A DNA stretch of 64,000 bases. It comes from Aliiglaciecola sp. M165. GTDB taxonomy: Bacteria > Pseudomonadota > Gammaproteobacteria > Enterobacterales > Alteromonadaceae. Each line of letters opens with the position of its first letter. Position 1 is the first letter of the stretch. This document shows, piece by piece, positions 26,501 to 34,963 of this stretch. The position numbers and the translations under genes are program-made. The stretch covers positions 248,001 to 312,000 of the forward strand of contig NZ_VKKH01000001.1 in assembly GCF_007197995.1 (NCBI RefSeq). The letters are read 5' to 3'. A model generated the notes under the pieces. That model saw only the letters and a list, made by a program, of their open reading frames with translations. It was not told the DNA's origin and ran no database searches.

Positions 26501-29425
26501 CTGTGTGCTGTAGAACTTAATCTCGTCAATTTGGCCTTGGAAGAAGTCTTTTAGATCCGTCGGCAAAGACTCGCTGTTTCCGGTTTGCCAAGCATTTGCG
26601 GCAAAAATGATAGGTTCTGAATTACCCACAGTACCTTGAGTGAAGTTTACATTCGAACCCACCAATGCGCCGTCCAAATACAAACGCATACCATCTGAAC
26701 CCCATGTATAAACTAAATGGTGCCAGGTATTCGCACTGGCTAACACGCCCGTATTAATTTCATTGTTAGAACTAGTGTCTTGATGACGTACTCTGAAACT
26801 GCCATTCGGTTGCAACCAGATTGTGACATGACCACCATTGTCGTAACCCGTGGAGTCTCTTGAGAACAGTCCCTGGCCACCTTGAGAAGTGGTATTGGAA
26901 TGACTCAGGTCAGCGGCATTGAACCAAAAAGACACGGCTCCTTTGCCTGCTTCAAACGCTGAAACGTTGGGTATAATCAGATGATCACCTGAACCCGAAA
27001 AATCACCCGACTGACAAAATTTGCCGTCTTCAAGAATAGCCGCACCATCAACGGACGCACCATTGTACCCATTGATCACGTCGAGGATTTCATCGCTAGT
27101 ACCGTCCAAACTACACACATCGAGTGGCCAATGAGCCTCTAAAACATCATCATTGGGACAATCAGTGCAGTTATTATCTGTTTGATCGTATAAGGCGTCA
27201 ATTTCAGTGCTATCCAATTCACCTTGGTACAATCTCACATCATCAATCTTTCCGATGAAATGATCGAATAAGTCCGCTGGGGCAGACTCGCTATTTCCGG
27301 TTCGCCACGCACCAGATCCTAAAATAATGGGCTCAGGGTTGCCTGACAAACCTCCTGTATAAACATTGGTCGCGACCAATTGCTTATCGAGATAGATTTT
27401 AACCCCGCCACTTCCAAAGGTGTAAACAAGGTGGTGCCACTGATTCTCACTTACCAGACCACTTGCCGATAATGCGTAAAAACTTGAAGAAGAACTTTGA
27501 TGACGGGCGTTAATACTGCCATTGGTGCTAACGTAAATGGTTAAGTGGTCACCACCATTGTCAGTCCCTGTGGAATCCTTTGAAAACAACGACAGAGCGT
27601 CACGAGATGAATCCTTAGAATGGTTTAAATCATAGACTTGGAACCACATGGAGAGACTGCCGTTGCTGATTTCAAAGGCATTGTCGTGAGGAATATTGAT
27701 ATGTTGTCCATTACCTGCATATTCACTGGCCTGACACAGCTGCCCTGCTTCATCAATACTGGCACCATCAATAGCACTGCCGTTTGCACCGGCAATCACA
27801 TCAACGACTTCTCCTGCCGTACCATCCAGTGAACAGACGTTCATGGGCCAGTGAGCCACCAGCTCAGTGTCTTGCGTATCACAAGAAGGCGTTGAACCGG
27901 CATTAGTTTGTGCTTCGTTAGAGGTTAATGCGTAGTTATATATTTCAAAGTTCTCAAATTGGCCATGGGCAGAATTTTCAGTGCTAATGCCGACAAAATA
28001 ATTGCTGCGACTGTCGCCAATGTAAAGAGTGTCATAGTCTCCCATCCCATCAACAATACCGCCTTGTGAAGCTGAACTCGCACTCGAAGAGTTGGCTGTG
28101 TTTAAGAACAAGCTCAACGAATTGTTGGGCAAATTCCACACTGCAGTGATATGCACCCATTCATTAGCCGCAAAATTCAGGCCTGAGCGAGTAACCGAAA
28201 TGTCACCATCGTTCTCATCTTCGACACCAAACTGCAACGCGCCGCCATCTAGTGAAAGAAAAAAATACTTGTCTGGAGAAGGTGCTTGATTAGACGCATC
28301 AAATAACTGTCGACCCGTGGAGTCGCTCCACGCCAGATCGCTTCGATACCAAAAACTGATACTGCCAACATTTCCCACATCATTGATGTCAATGCCAGTA
28401 TCCACGGCATCAACAGTCCCTGAGCTGGTGTTCGCTGGAACGTCTAAAACAAGACAGGTACCCCCTGAATATGAAAGTGGTGACACGCTCCCCAAAGGGC
28501 TGCCATTAAAACCATTGCCCGAGCTATCTACAACCGTTCCCGCACCATTCCAGCCTGTCTGATCAAATTCGTAGAATGCTCTGCGGCTGGCTGGAGTTGT
28601 AGCCTCACAGGTATTGCTAAAATCGTAGGTTTCAAACAGGTCTGACACATAATTAATGGTTGAATTACTGTTTAACCTTACGTCAACAGCAGAAATCACG
28701 CCGGTAAATTCACTTCCGCCATTGAATGTAACTTCATCCAAAGCATAAATCAGACCCTCGCCCGTTGAATTGCTGTTGAAATTAATTTTGCCGTAGGTGC
28801 CAATATTAATCGCCGCGGTGTCGGTGATACCGTTTAACACGCGATTACCATTGACGACTACTTCATTAGCGTAAAGATAGACAGTCCCTGTTCCTGTAAC
28901 ATTCAATCCAATATCACCAGCATCATTTGATGAATTTAGCGTTAAGCTTTTAATCCAATAAGTGCCGGGTTTAAGGTTTATTGTTGCATCATCTTCAATC
29001 GTAAGGTTGTTGAGAAAGTAAATAGAGTAATTGTTAGAAAAGGAGCTCGTCCCTGACTTTACGGTAAGGTTACCAAAGACATTTGTATTAAGACTGCCTT
29101 CTCCAATTACGTCGCCATTTAAATCGTGGTTATTGCCACTAAATGAAGGGAATTCGCCACTAATGTTTAAGGCGTCCGCAGCGAACCCAGAAACAGAGCA
29201 ATCAGCATTCCCACAACTGTTACCGGCGCTGGCATTGATAGTACCAGAAACAAAGGGAAGCACAGGAGATGCTAAATTATTGACTCTCACACCACTATTA
29301 ACAGTCAATTCACCACTGTTAGAGTGGCTTTGAATTCCTGTAGGAAAAATGTCGCTACACTCAGCGCTAACCGCGACGCGACTAATGCTTAACAGCAGGA
29401 TAAAAGTTAAAATACGCATGATCAT
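23594..29425 (-). CDS. mshQ: MSHA biogenesis protein MshQ, enlarged with four LamG-like domains
   Basis: A 1943-residue exported protein, well above the roughly 1200-1400 residues I know for MshQ. A signal peptide (about 1-20, cut near VSA-E) is followed by a beta-rich domain with PGTYWIKSLTLNSS (to about 270). Four concanavalin/LamG-like domains start near residues 283, 521, 761 and 1002. Domains 1 and 4 share GSISFWYRS, RQLFDAS and DTLYIGD-RS motifs. Domains 2 and 3 share AHWP, VCSLDGT, NTW-or-NQWHHLVYT and TGNSES motifs. A C-terminal DUF6701-like part runs from about 1235 to the end and includes DPYAAFAASMTMTYLPSF and DDYLSFDWNGTEDGIGNPSA. The last msh gene, overlapping mshP by ATGA. A surface adhesin or pilus-tip role is inferred. 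Confidence 0.9.
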   Translation of the reverse strand: MIMRILTFILLLSISRVAVSAECSDIFPTGIQSHSNSGELTVNSGVRVNNLASPVLPFVSGTINASAGNSCGNADCSVSGFAADALNISGEFPSFSGNNHDLNGDVIGEGSLNTNVFGNLTVKSGTSSFSNNYSIYFLNNLTIEDDATINLKPGTYWIKSLTLNSSNDAGDIGLNVTGTGTVYLYANEVVVNGNRVLNGITDTAAINIGTYGKINFNSNSTGEGLIYALDEVTFNGGSEFTGVISAVDVRLNSNSTINYVSDLFETYDFSNTCEATTPASRRAFYEFDQTGWNGAGTVVDSSGNGFNGSPLGSVSPLSYSGGTCLVLDVPANTSSGTVDAVDTGIDINDVGNVGSISFWYRSDLAWSDSTGRQLFDASNQAPSPDKYFFLSLDGGALQFGVEDENDGDISVTRSGLNFAANEWVHITAVWNLPNNSLSLFLNTANSSSASSASQGGIVDGMGDYDTLYIGDSRSNYFVGISTENSAHGQFENFEIYNYALTSNEAQTNAGSTPSCDTQDTELVAHWPMNVCSLDGTAGEVVDVIAGANGSAIDGASIDEAGQLCQASEYAGNGQHINIPHDNAFEISNGSLSMWFQVYDLNHSKDSSRDALSLFSKDSTGTDNGGDHLTIYVSTNGSINARHQSSSSSFYALSASGLVSENQWHHLVYTFGSGGVKIYLDKQLVATNVYTGGLSGNPEPIILGSGAWRTGNSESAPADLFDHFIGKIDDVRLYQGELDSTEIDALYDQTDNNCTDCPNDDVLEAHWPLDVCSLDGTSDEILDVINGYNGASVDGAAILEDGKFCQSGDFSGSGDHLIIPNVSAFEAGKGAVSFWFNAADLSHSNTTSQGGQGLFSRDSTGYDNGGHVTIWLQPNGSFRVRHQDTSSNNEINTGVLASANTWHHLVYTWGSDGMRLYLDGALVGSNVNFTQGTVGNSEPIIFAANAWQTGNSESLPTDLKDFFQGQIDEIKFYSTQIDSSTVSDLFAESSYDCTSCNNDILVAQYQFEQDSWSGNGAVTDNSNSGNNANHLGSVLPIAPSEQIACRAMEVPASSERTSEYNAIDTTVDINSLGNKGSISFWYRSNENWNSGNARQLFDASTDLGNYGDSKYFYLAINTSGQLDFNMEDVNDDNFGASTTLNLSYAAEEWVHVAVTWDLRTEQIAIYLNGVAQALNDNSDSNLSNTLGDLDTLYIGDNRSDYLVVTSTQNSANGEFDDVRIYNYVQDSTQVNNDKDSLTTCSFVYKYLIEHDGTGLTCEAEPVIIKACANESCSELYDQDVTVDMSPNTGWPDGSSVTILADTPATVELSQLTAGTVSLEVLNETTECTGTASNTCDMVFADAGFQFIGADANSAFPDQIAESAFTSAQLRAVRAENNAGVNVCTAALEGDQTLTFGMSCDDPDVCLTDIQAGNVTISEGNTTDVVLTFNDDGIASLGSFSYADAGQISLSVQGELAGAGLVNGATQFVVQPDRLEVEISDPNAFQRAGVEYEVQLKALGTVGANALKNYQPGNMQFALSRSSPIGDGTFDGVLTYAQSATINVTESSAFANSVITHTNANVANNDGVYSFSAEYSEFGQVVLDVRDSNYFNRSISSASAGASSPITLGTFIPAYFDVSVNAPQLADTCSGSNGFTYLGQNTSFIASPQLVVSAMNAKGQITQNYNRDNDWLWLTNADPAAIELTDPALNGSVTLASSPTMNVSAADAGTRLLVIDDAQINYSKSIDPYAAFAASMTMTYLPSFITDGSFGNGFEICYHQAFDAADDCDTATSFNALDDNNNVVQMPNITGTEYRWGRLRIENGFGPETEDLLLAVSTEYFDGIGFVLNTDDNCTSLDLDSSDFVLQDSNGIATGAISVLDSEFGVSSGQTLGFEGIRIHNNDTSVMGEYRIELQPVGDATITWDDYLSFDWNGTEDGIGNPSATISFGQFRGNDRVIHWREVGN
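25755..28577 (-). repeat. Internal LamG-coding repeats of mshQ, order A-B-B-A
   Basis: Four coding repeats of roughly 0.7 kb each. The two B copies start 720 nt apart (around 27860 and 27140), and the outer A copies start near 28575 and 26420. Shared residues are obvious in translation, but the DNA has diverged, so the duplications are not recent. Confidence 0.8.
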
Positions 29426-29865
29426 TCCACTATGGCGTCGACGGCGACCGTTCGGCTGGCTATCACTTTACCCGCACCACAAGTTGCCGTGCTTTCAAAA
29501 CTGTAGTGTGTAACTGTTTCGCCTGCAAATCCGTCGGTCGGGCTACAACTGGCAACAGTAAGACAATTTTCTAACCCTGGTACATTTACAAATAATTTTG
29601 TGCTAGTGGCACCATTCACACAATTTCCTTGACCTTCATTGTTCAAATCCTGGGTAAGCGGGAAGGCAAGTTGGATCTGTCGTTCAAGCGATGACTGTGC
29701 GGCTTGCAATGCTCTTACCCCATAGACTTCATGGATTACTGCGTCAGCCGAGGCACTGAGCAAGCGAACCATGGTCAAGCCCAGCAACGCCATAATGATA
29801 ATGACAAATAAAGCAATCACTAACATGCTGCCTTGCTGGCGTTTTAGTCTGTAATTAAGGCGCAT
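29422..29865 (-). CDS. mshP: MSHA biogenesis protein MshP
   Basis: A pilin-like protein of about 147 residues from the ATG at 29865; an upstream in-frame start at 29916 would add 17 residues. MRLNYRLKRQQGSMLVIALF gives a basic leader and then a hydrophobic helix (IIIMALLGLTMVRLL), as in MshP and PilX-type minor pilins, where the Gly-Phe-Thr motif is replaced by GSMLV. Four or more Cys in the C-terminal half suggest disulfides. It overlaps mshO and mshQ at its ends. It is expected to help assemble or prime the pilus. Confidence 0.85.
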   Translation of the reverse strand: MRLNYRLKRQQGSMLVIALFVIIIMALLGLTMVRLLSASADAVIHEVYGVRALQAAQSSLERQIQLAFPLTQDLNNEGQGNCVNGATSTKLFVNVPGLENCLTVASCSPTDGFAGETVTHYSFESTATCGAGKVIASRTVAVDAIVE

Positions 29866-30700
29866 TGGGAATATGGACCTCATTGTTGAAAACGACGACT
29901 TCGTCGTTAATTTCAAATCTAAGCAAGGCTAATACAAATGCATTGCGGCTCAATGTCGCTTCGGCCACACGAAATGGCTTGTCTTGATCAGCAGCGCTTA
30001 AGTCATTTTGTAGGTTTTCTGCCATGAGTACAGCATTGCCCAAGGACGTATTCTGAATCGCATTAAAGCCATAATCAGCATGCCGATTTATCTGGCCGCC
30101 ACTGACACAATAACTAACGGGCGAATCCACCACATAAGCCCTGGAGCTAGGCGAATCGGTCGCAAACTGAACCGCAGATGGCAAAGTTAAAATCAGTTTT
30201 TTGTTGTCGGCAGGATCAAGAGCAGGTGCTTCATTTAACAAATAGCGACGATTCGTCGATGCACTATAAACATCTGTTGTTGATGTTGGATAGATAACTA
30301 GTGCGTGATCACTTTGATAACTATAGTCTGTGGTATTGGCTTCGGTGGCGATAATTTTTACTTCGTCTGTGGCCGGCTCGGGCGCAACGGGTACATCAAA
30401 ATAAAAACTACTAAATAACACCGGAACAAATTCCAGGCACTGAATAGACGCATCGCCACTGACACGCAGACTATTGGGAAGTGAATCACGCAATTCTCGG
30501 TTTAATCTCTCTACAACAAAGCGACCTTCACTCAAAACTTGGTCGCGCTCAGCCACATCAACATATATTTGTGTGCCCGTGCGCACAAAACCAGCGATAC
30601 CCACCGACACAACCCCCAGTACAACCATCACAGTTACGAGTTCTATTAGGGTGAATCCAGCTGGAACACTGGGAGAATTGATTCGAGACCGTTTGCCCAT
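29855..30700 (-). CDS. mshO: MSHA minor pilin MshO
   Basis: A 281-residue prepilin. A 15-residue leader ends in Gly before FTLIELVTVMVVLGVVSVGI, a canonical prepilin-peptidase site with Glu5. The next segment VRTGTQIYVDVAERDQVLSEGRFVVERLNRELRD is typical of PilW/MshO-type large minor pilins. The start overlaps the mshD stop by 1 nt. It probably belongs to a pilus-tip priming complex with MshB, C, D and P. Confidence 0.9.
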   Translation of the reverse strand: MGKRSRINSPSVPAGFTLIELVTVMVVLGVVSVGIAGFVRTGTQIYVDVAERDQVLSEGRFVVERLNRELRDSLPNSLRVSGDASIQCLEFVPVLFSSFYFDVPVAPEPATDEVKIIATEANTTDYSYQSDHALVIYPTSTTDVYSASTNRRYLLNEAPALDPADNKKLILTLPSAVQFATDSPSSRAYVVDSPVSYCVSGGQINRHADYGFNAIQNTSLGNAVLMAENLQNDLSAADQDKPFRVAEATLSRNAFVLALLRFEINDEVVVFNNEVHIPNAP

Positions 30701-31299
30701 CAGTAGTTACTCCGATAGGTAGAAAAATGTAAATCCTGACCACCGGGTGTGGTGACAGTTACAGTGATCAGTTTTGCACTTTGGTCGGAATCTGCAGCAC
30801 CATCCATATTACCATCGTAGACAACGGTCACATTTACGGCAAAACCTGAGTACAGGTTTACGCCGTCGATGAGAATGGTTTCCCCTAACGAATTGCGGAT
30901 CACCGGATCCGTTTGTCCAAGCCCTTGAACGAGATTATGATAATCGTCTACATCATCATAGTTTGATGCTGTGGCATTGCGATTTTCGCCTGCATCTGGA
31001 CCAAATGAACCCGAGGCAGTGCAAGCACTTTCACCTGCACTATTAAGGTCTCCATCATCGTTGAGATCATCGTTGCAGCGAATATTACCGTTGCCATTTT
31101 CATCAAATCGTTTGGCACTGATTTCTCTTAAAAAGGTATTGGCAAGTTCGGTGGCTCTAACTTGCATAATGGGGTCAACACTGCGACCAGCCTGAGGGAA
31201 TATCAAAGTAGTCATCAGGCCCAGCACCACAGCAAAAATCACGATGCCCACTATCATTTCAATCAGCGTAAAACCACGATTATGTTTAGTCACAGGCAT
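30700..31299 (-). CDS. mshD: MSHA minor pilin MshD
   Basis: A 199-residue prepilin. A short leader MPVTKHNRG is followed by FTLIEMIVGIVIFAVVLGLM with Glu5, then a polar domain with DENGNGNIRCNDDLNDDGDL, which resembles a calcium-binding loop. It overlaps mshC by 14 nt and mshO by 1 nt. Confidence 0.9.
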   Translation of the reverse strand: MPVTKHNRGFTLIEMIVGIVIFAVVLGLMTTLIFPQAGRSVDPIMQVRATELANTFLREISAKRFDENGNGNIRCNDDLNDDGDLNSAGESACTASGSFGPDAGENRNATASNYDDVDDYHNLVQGLGQTDPVIRNSLGETILIDGVNLYSGFAVNVTVVYDGNMDGAADSDQSAKLITVTVTTPGGQDLHFSTYRSNY

Positions 31300-31819
31300 G
31301 AATATACCCCTGTGACTCCACGCAAACGGCTACAGTAGAATCTGCTTGTAACTCGATGCGTACTGAATTGGCGCAAAATCCTGCACCCGTGTTTGGGCAA
31401 CCAAATCGGTTGAAGGCAACGGTTCCTCCGCCACTGACAATGCGCACGCCATCGGCAGACATTTCGCTTATATCTGCGGTGACATAATCTGCGTCTTCAC
31501 TGGTATCAATAGTGGTGAGGCAAGTGTTTGCACGATTGTTGTTAGCGTAGTTTAAAGTGGGAGGACCAAAGGATGAGTCAGTGCCGGTAAAGACGTTAAC
31601 CTGAAAGCAAAAATTTGCTCTGGTATCGTTCATCGCTCGCTGCTGCATAGTGCGCAAAGACGAAATAAGACGTGACTGGTAGGTGTACTCAACATAACCG
31701 CCAGTGTTTTGAAAACGCGGTGCGACAGCGACCGCAAGGATCCCCAACAGCACAATGATCACAATAAGCTCCACCAGGGTGAAGCCTTTTGTGCCATTAA
31801 ATGCGGGGAGATTCCTCAC
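31286..31819 (-). CDS. mshC: MSHA minor pilin MshC
   Basis: A 177-residue prepilin. The leader ends in FNGTKG and is followed by FTLVELIVIIVLLGILAVAV with Glu5 and the APRF motif. The globular part carries paired cysteines, including a C-terminal CVESQGYIHACD loop. The start is GTG at 31819 without an obvious ribosome-binding site; it lies 43 nt after the major pilin gene. Confidence 0.88.
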   Translation of the reverse strand: MRNLPAFNGTKGFTLVELIVIIVLLGILAVAVAPRFQNTGGYVEYTYQSRLISSLRTMQQRAMNDTRANFCFQVNVFTGTDSSFGPPTLNYANNNRANTCLTTIDTSEDADYVTADISEMSADGVRIVSGGGTVAFNRFGCPNTGAGFCANSVRIELQADSTVAVCVESQGYIHACD

Positions 31820-31862
31820 AGTTAGCCATTAGTATTGCTGGTTGCTAATTGGTTGTGCAAAA

Positions 31863-32378
31863 TTAGCAAGCAGTGTCTGTCACCGTCACAGTAGGTGATG
31901 AGTCTGCGTCAGTCGCTTCGGTATAAATTACATAACATTCTTGCGTTGCATCGCTATAGTCTGTCGCTTCTGTGCCTTGCGCAATTCCGAAAGAGCCCAA
32001 TGGAGGTGTCGTCGCGGCAGCGGTGCCTACAGTCAAAAAGAAATCGTTCACCAGATCAATTTGTACCCATCCACCTATCGTAGCAGCCGTAGCAGCTTCT
32101 GCATCTGGGTAACCAAAATCAGTCTCCACTGTTTGGCCACCGACGCTTACTTGGCTGGTTGAATTCCCAGCAGCGGCATTGGCTTGTTGCCCTTCAATCG
32201 CCGAGCGCGCGTATACCAGCTGTGCACCACTTTGCACAGCAGCTTGAACACCGCGCAAAACAGAAGCATTAGCATCCGAGCTTAGATCAATAAATCTAGG
32301 CGCTGCAGTTACCGCCAATATTCCCAAGATCACGATGACGATGATCAGTTCGATTAGAGTAAAACCCCGTTGTTGCAT
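31863..32378 (-). CDS. mshA: MSHA major pilin MshA
   Basis: A type IV pilin of 171 residues when started at the ATG at 32378, which has GAGG 8 nt upstream; the open frame reaches 7 codons further. The leader MQQRG is cut before FTLIELIIVIVILGILAVTA (Glu5), followed by APRFIDLSSDANASVLRGVQ. The C-terminus holds the expected disulfide loop between the Cys in TQECYV and the final Cys. The low-complexity, Ala/Thr-rich middle is common in major pilins. Its position in the operon and its own leader region agree with it being the major subunit. Confidence 0.93.
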   Translation of the reverse strand: MQQRGFTLIELIIVIVILGILAVTAAPRFIDLSSDANASVLRGVQAAVQSGAQLVYARSAIEGQQANAAAGNSTSQVSVGGQTVETDFGYPDAEAATAATIGGWVQIDLVNDFFLTVGTAAATTPPLGSFGIAQGTEATDYSDATQECYVIYTEATDADSSPTVTVTDTAC

Positions 32379-32499
32379 GATATTATCCTCAGTTATCAAA
32401 ATGTATAATGTCTAAAATTCTTTAATTTTTAAATAGTTAAGCTAAATCGTAAGGTATAGTTTTTTATACATAGTTATTGTTTTTGTGCCCTCGACTCAA
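32379..32499 (-). promoter_or_regulatory. AT-rich leader of mshA, candidate separate promoter
   Basis: A 121-nt gap between mshB and mshA, by far the loosest joint in the otherwise overlapping operon. On the minus strand it has a TATACA candidate -10 near 32410 and a small hairpin GTATA-AAAAAC-TATAC near 32454-32469. A separate promoter would let the major pilin be made in excess. Inference only. Confidence 0.4.
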
Positions 32500-33090
32500 T
32501 TAATTGTTGCTAAATACAATGACTTGACCAATCCGTGGATCATAAATAAATCCATTACCCACGTTTCTATCCGTTGGCTCTACCGTGCGGCTTTTAATGG
32601 TCTGGGTTAGATAGTAGAAACACATATCGTTACCACCTGAGCCCGTGCCCTCACTGGCATTAGTAAAATATCTAAAATCATCAAATGGACGCTGCTCCCA
32701 ATTTGATGAAATTGTTGTTGCGCTTTGCATGATCAGATTGAAAATGCTTTCACAATCTAAATCGTTAATGCTGTCATCTTCACTACTGGCATCGTTGCTT
32801 AGCTGACCGGTTGGGTAGCCCGAATCTTTGTCGATTCCCACTTGGATGCCATCGATAACAACCGAGGTGCTATTTGGACCAAAGTTTTCTTCAGGTCGTC
32901 CCTCAAGCTCCCATGCCGCACGGACCAGCCCAACCCCTGATGCATAGCCACCAGCAACACCTTCAACGGTTGCGTCTTCAGCTTTTTCAGTAATGTCTAA
33001 CATGCGTGGTAAAGCTGTGGCAGCCAGTAATCCTAAAACAATCACTACAACGACCAATTCAATCAGTGTGAAGCCCTGTTGTTTACGCAT
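32500..33090 (-). CDS. mshB: MSHA pilin protein MshB
   Basis: A 196-residue prepilin from the ATG at 33090, which has GAGGA about 7 nt upstream; a longer open frame to 33138 lacks such a site. The leader MRKQQG is followed by FTLIELVVVVIVLGLLAATA (Glu5) and LPRMLDITEKAEDATVEGVA, the MshB pattern close to MshA. The C-terminal half has two Cys. Confidence 0.9.
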   Translation of the reverse strand: MRKQQGFTLIELVVVVIVLGLLAATALPRMLDITEKAEDATVEGVAGGYASGVGLVRAAWELEGRPEENFGPNSTSVVIDGIQVGIDKDSGYPTGQLSNDASSEDDSINDLDCESIFNLIMQSATTISSNWEQRPFDDFRYFTNASEGTGSGGNDMCFYYLTQTIKSRTVEPTDRNVGNGFIYDPRIGQVIVFSNN

Positions 33091-33173
33091 AGTCAATCCT
33101 CTTAAGCCCTGATTAGAGGCATGATTCTTAACATTCATTATTCACTCACCCCTGTATGTTTTCCGTTCATGTT

Positions 33174-33704
33174 TTACCTTTCTAATGTGCTGACTTGCCC
33201 ATTGGCAATCTGATATTCAAATTTTGGCCCAACCGATAATCGAAAACGACACTTTGCATCGTCAATCGTATCGGTAGGGTCAGTGTCGGCAAAATATTCT
33301 GCAAACACTTTAAAACCTTCAATTTCCAGCGGCATATTCAATACCATTTGCCACAACTTGGCACAGCCTTCGCCGCTGGGCGTTGTTTTAGGATAACCAT
33401 TTAAGCCCATCTCGATGGGGCGGCGATCTTTTTCTACTGGCACGCCGCTATCATCTGCTCGTGCTTCATAATGCACCAGAATTATCATCCTGGGCCGGCC
33501 CTCAGCCTGCCACTGCCAATGAGAATTTGTCACACTCTGGGAAAACCTCTGCTGCAGATTCTCCATCGTGATGTATTTAATATCTTCATCTGAGTCATTG
33601 AAATACATCACAAAGCTTGCCATCAAAATAACAAACACTAAGACGACCACAATCTTGCCGAAAAATGTGCTTGTGCTTTCTTGTGCGGCTTCGTTTTTAT
33701 TCAC
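33174..33704 (-). CDS. mshF: MSHA biogenesis protein MshF
   Basis: A bitopic protein of about 176 residues. A polar N-terminus precedes one transmembrane helix (IVVVLVFVILMASFVMYF). The periplasmic part has NLQQRFSQSVTNSHWQWQAEGRP, an MshF hallmark, and two Cys. I chose GTG at 33704 because AAAGG lies about 8 nt upstream; a TTG two codons earlier is only 2 nt from that site. Its function in pilus assembly is not defined. Position mshG-mshF-mshB is conserved. Confidence 0.85.
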   Translation of the reverse strand: MNKNEAAQESTSTFFGKIVVVLVFVILMASFVMYFNDSDEDIKYITMENLQQRFSQSVTNSHWQWQAEGRPRMIILVHYEARADDSGVPVEKDRRPIEMGLNGYPKTTPSGEGCAKLWQMVLNMPLEIEGFKVFAEYFADTDPTDTIDDAKCRFRLSVGPKFEYQIANGQVSTLER

Positions 33705-33733
33705 AACCAAGACCTTTAATTAAAACCCCGAGC

Positions 33734-34963
33734 TTAACCACCTTGATAAGCTCCCATCATTTCCCACATTGGGGTAAAAATACCCAAAGCTAATACCAAC
33801 ACCATTACCGCAACAATAACGATCAAAATGGGTTCTATTTTTGAAGTTAAACTCTTTAAATCATAGTCCACTTCACGTTCGTAGTAATCTGCGACTTCGG
33901 CCAGTAATTCGTCAACACGGCCCGTTTCTTCGCCAACGGTAATCATCTGCATTACTAGCGGTGTAAACAATTGGCTCGACAAAGCAACCCGAGACAAACT
34001 TTCGCCTTTTTCGATACTTCGCCGCATATTTAAAATTCTTTCGCTCATAAAGCGATTATCCACCGCGTCGGCAACCAAATTCAGCGCTGCGGTTAAAGGA
34101 ACTCCTGATATCAGCATCATAGAGAAACTGCGTGCAAATCTGCCCAGCAAAGTACGTTCCAGAACACTGCCGATGACCGGTAACGAAATTTTACGCTTGT
34201 CCCATTTGTAACGACCAACATCGGTAGCCAGATATCGCCGGATTGCAAAAACGATCCCTGCAATCACCAATAACATGAAAGGCCATTTGTTGACGAACAT
34301 GTCTGACATTCCTAATAAGAATCGCGTCATTAGCGGCAGTTCAGCATTAAATTTTTCGAACATGGTGGCAAAGATGGGGATAACAAAAATATTCATGATC
34401 ACCAGCGCCACGACTAGCGCAATAATCACAAAAATCGGATAGCGTGTTGCCGATTTAATCTGTTTACGGGTTTCCTGTTCGCGCACTAAGTAGTCAGACA
34501 ACTGCAAAAAAGCTTCATCTAATTTACCGGTGTTTTCACCCACATGCACCACGGACACAAAAAGCTGATTAAAGATTTTCGGATGTTGATGCAGTGCCGA
34601 AGAAAAAGTACGGCCACGTTCCAATTGCTCAACTACGTCGCGCAATGCCAATGACATACGTTTAGAATTCGTGGTTTCTGCTAAACCATTGACCGCCCGT
34701 AAAATGGGGATACCGGAGCGCGTCAATGAATACATTTGCCGGGCAAAAATGACCAAATCTTCCAAACTGACTTTGGGTGTAAAAAAGCCAATGTCTTTAC
34801 CTTGGGCAACGACAGTGTCTTCCCCAGCCGCTTCATAAATATTTAACGGAATAACATTGCGACCCGCCAAGGATTTAGCGGCCATGTTGGCATCTGCGGC
34901 TTCTATTAAGCCACTGATTAGTTCACCGTTGGCTGCTCGCCCTGTGTAACTAAACTGTGCCAT
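33734..34963 (-). CDS. mshG: MSHA platform protein MshG
   Basis: A PilC/GspF-family inner-membrane protein of 409 residues. Two T2SF domains are visible, with FARQMYSLTRSGIPILRAVN and FARSFSMMLISGVPLTAALN, and three transmembrane segments (about 170-195, 220-240, 375-400). It connects the MshE ATPase with the growing pilus. ATG at 34963 replaces an in-frame GTG one codon earlier. It overlaps mshE by 14 nt. Confidence 0.95.
   Translation of the reverse strand: MAQFSYTGRAANGELISGLIEAADANMAAKSLAGRNVIPLNIYEAAGEDTVVAQGKDIGFFTPKVSLEDLVIFARQMYSLTRSGIPILRAVNGLAETTNSKRMSLALRDVVEQLERGRTFSSALHQHPKIFNQLFVSVVHVGENTGKLDEAFLQLSDYLVREQETRKQIKSATRYPIFVIIALVVALVIMNIFVIPIFATMFEKFNAELPLMTRFLLGMSDMFVNKWPFMLLVIAGIVFAIRRYLATDVGRYKWDKRKISLPVIGSVLERTLLGRFARSFSMMLISGVPLTAALNLVADAVDNRFMSERILNMRRSIEKGESLSRVALSSQLFTPLVMQMITVGEETGRVDELLAEVADYYEREVDYDLKSLTSKIEPILIVIVAVMVLVLALGIFTPMWEMMGAYQGG

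Noticed and set aside
23615-29333. Rightward open frames opposite mshQ
   Set aside because: Antisense shadows caused by the repetitive coding sequence of mshQ.
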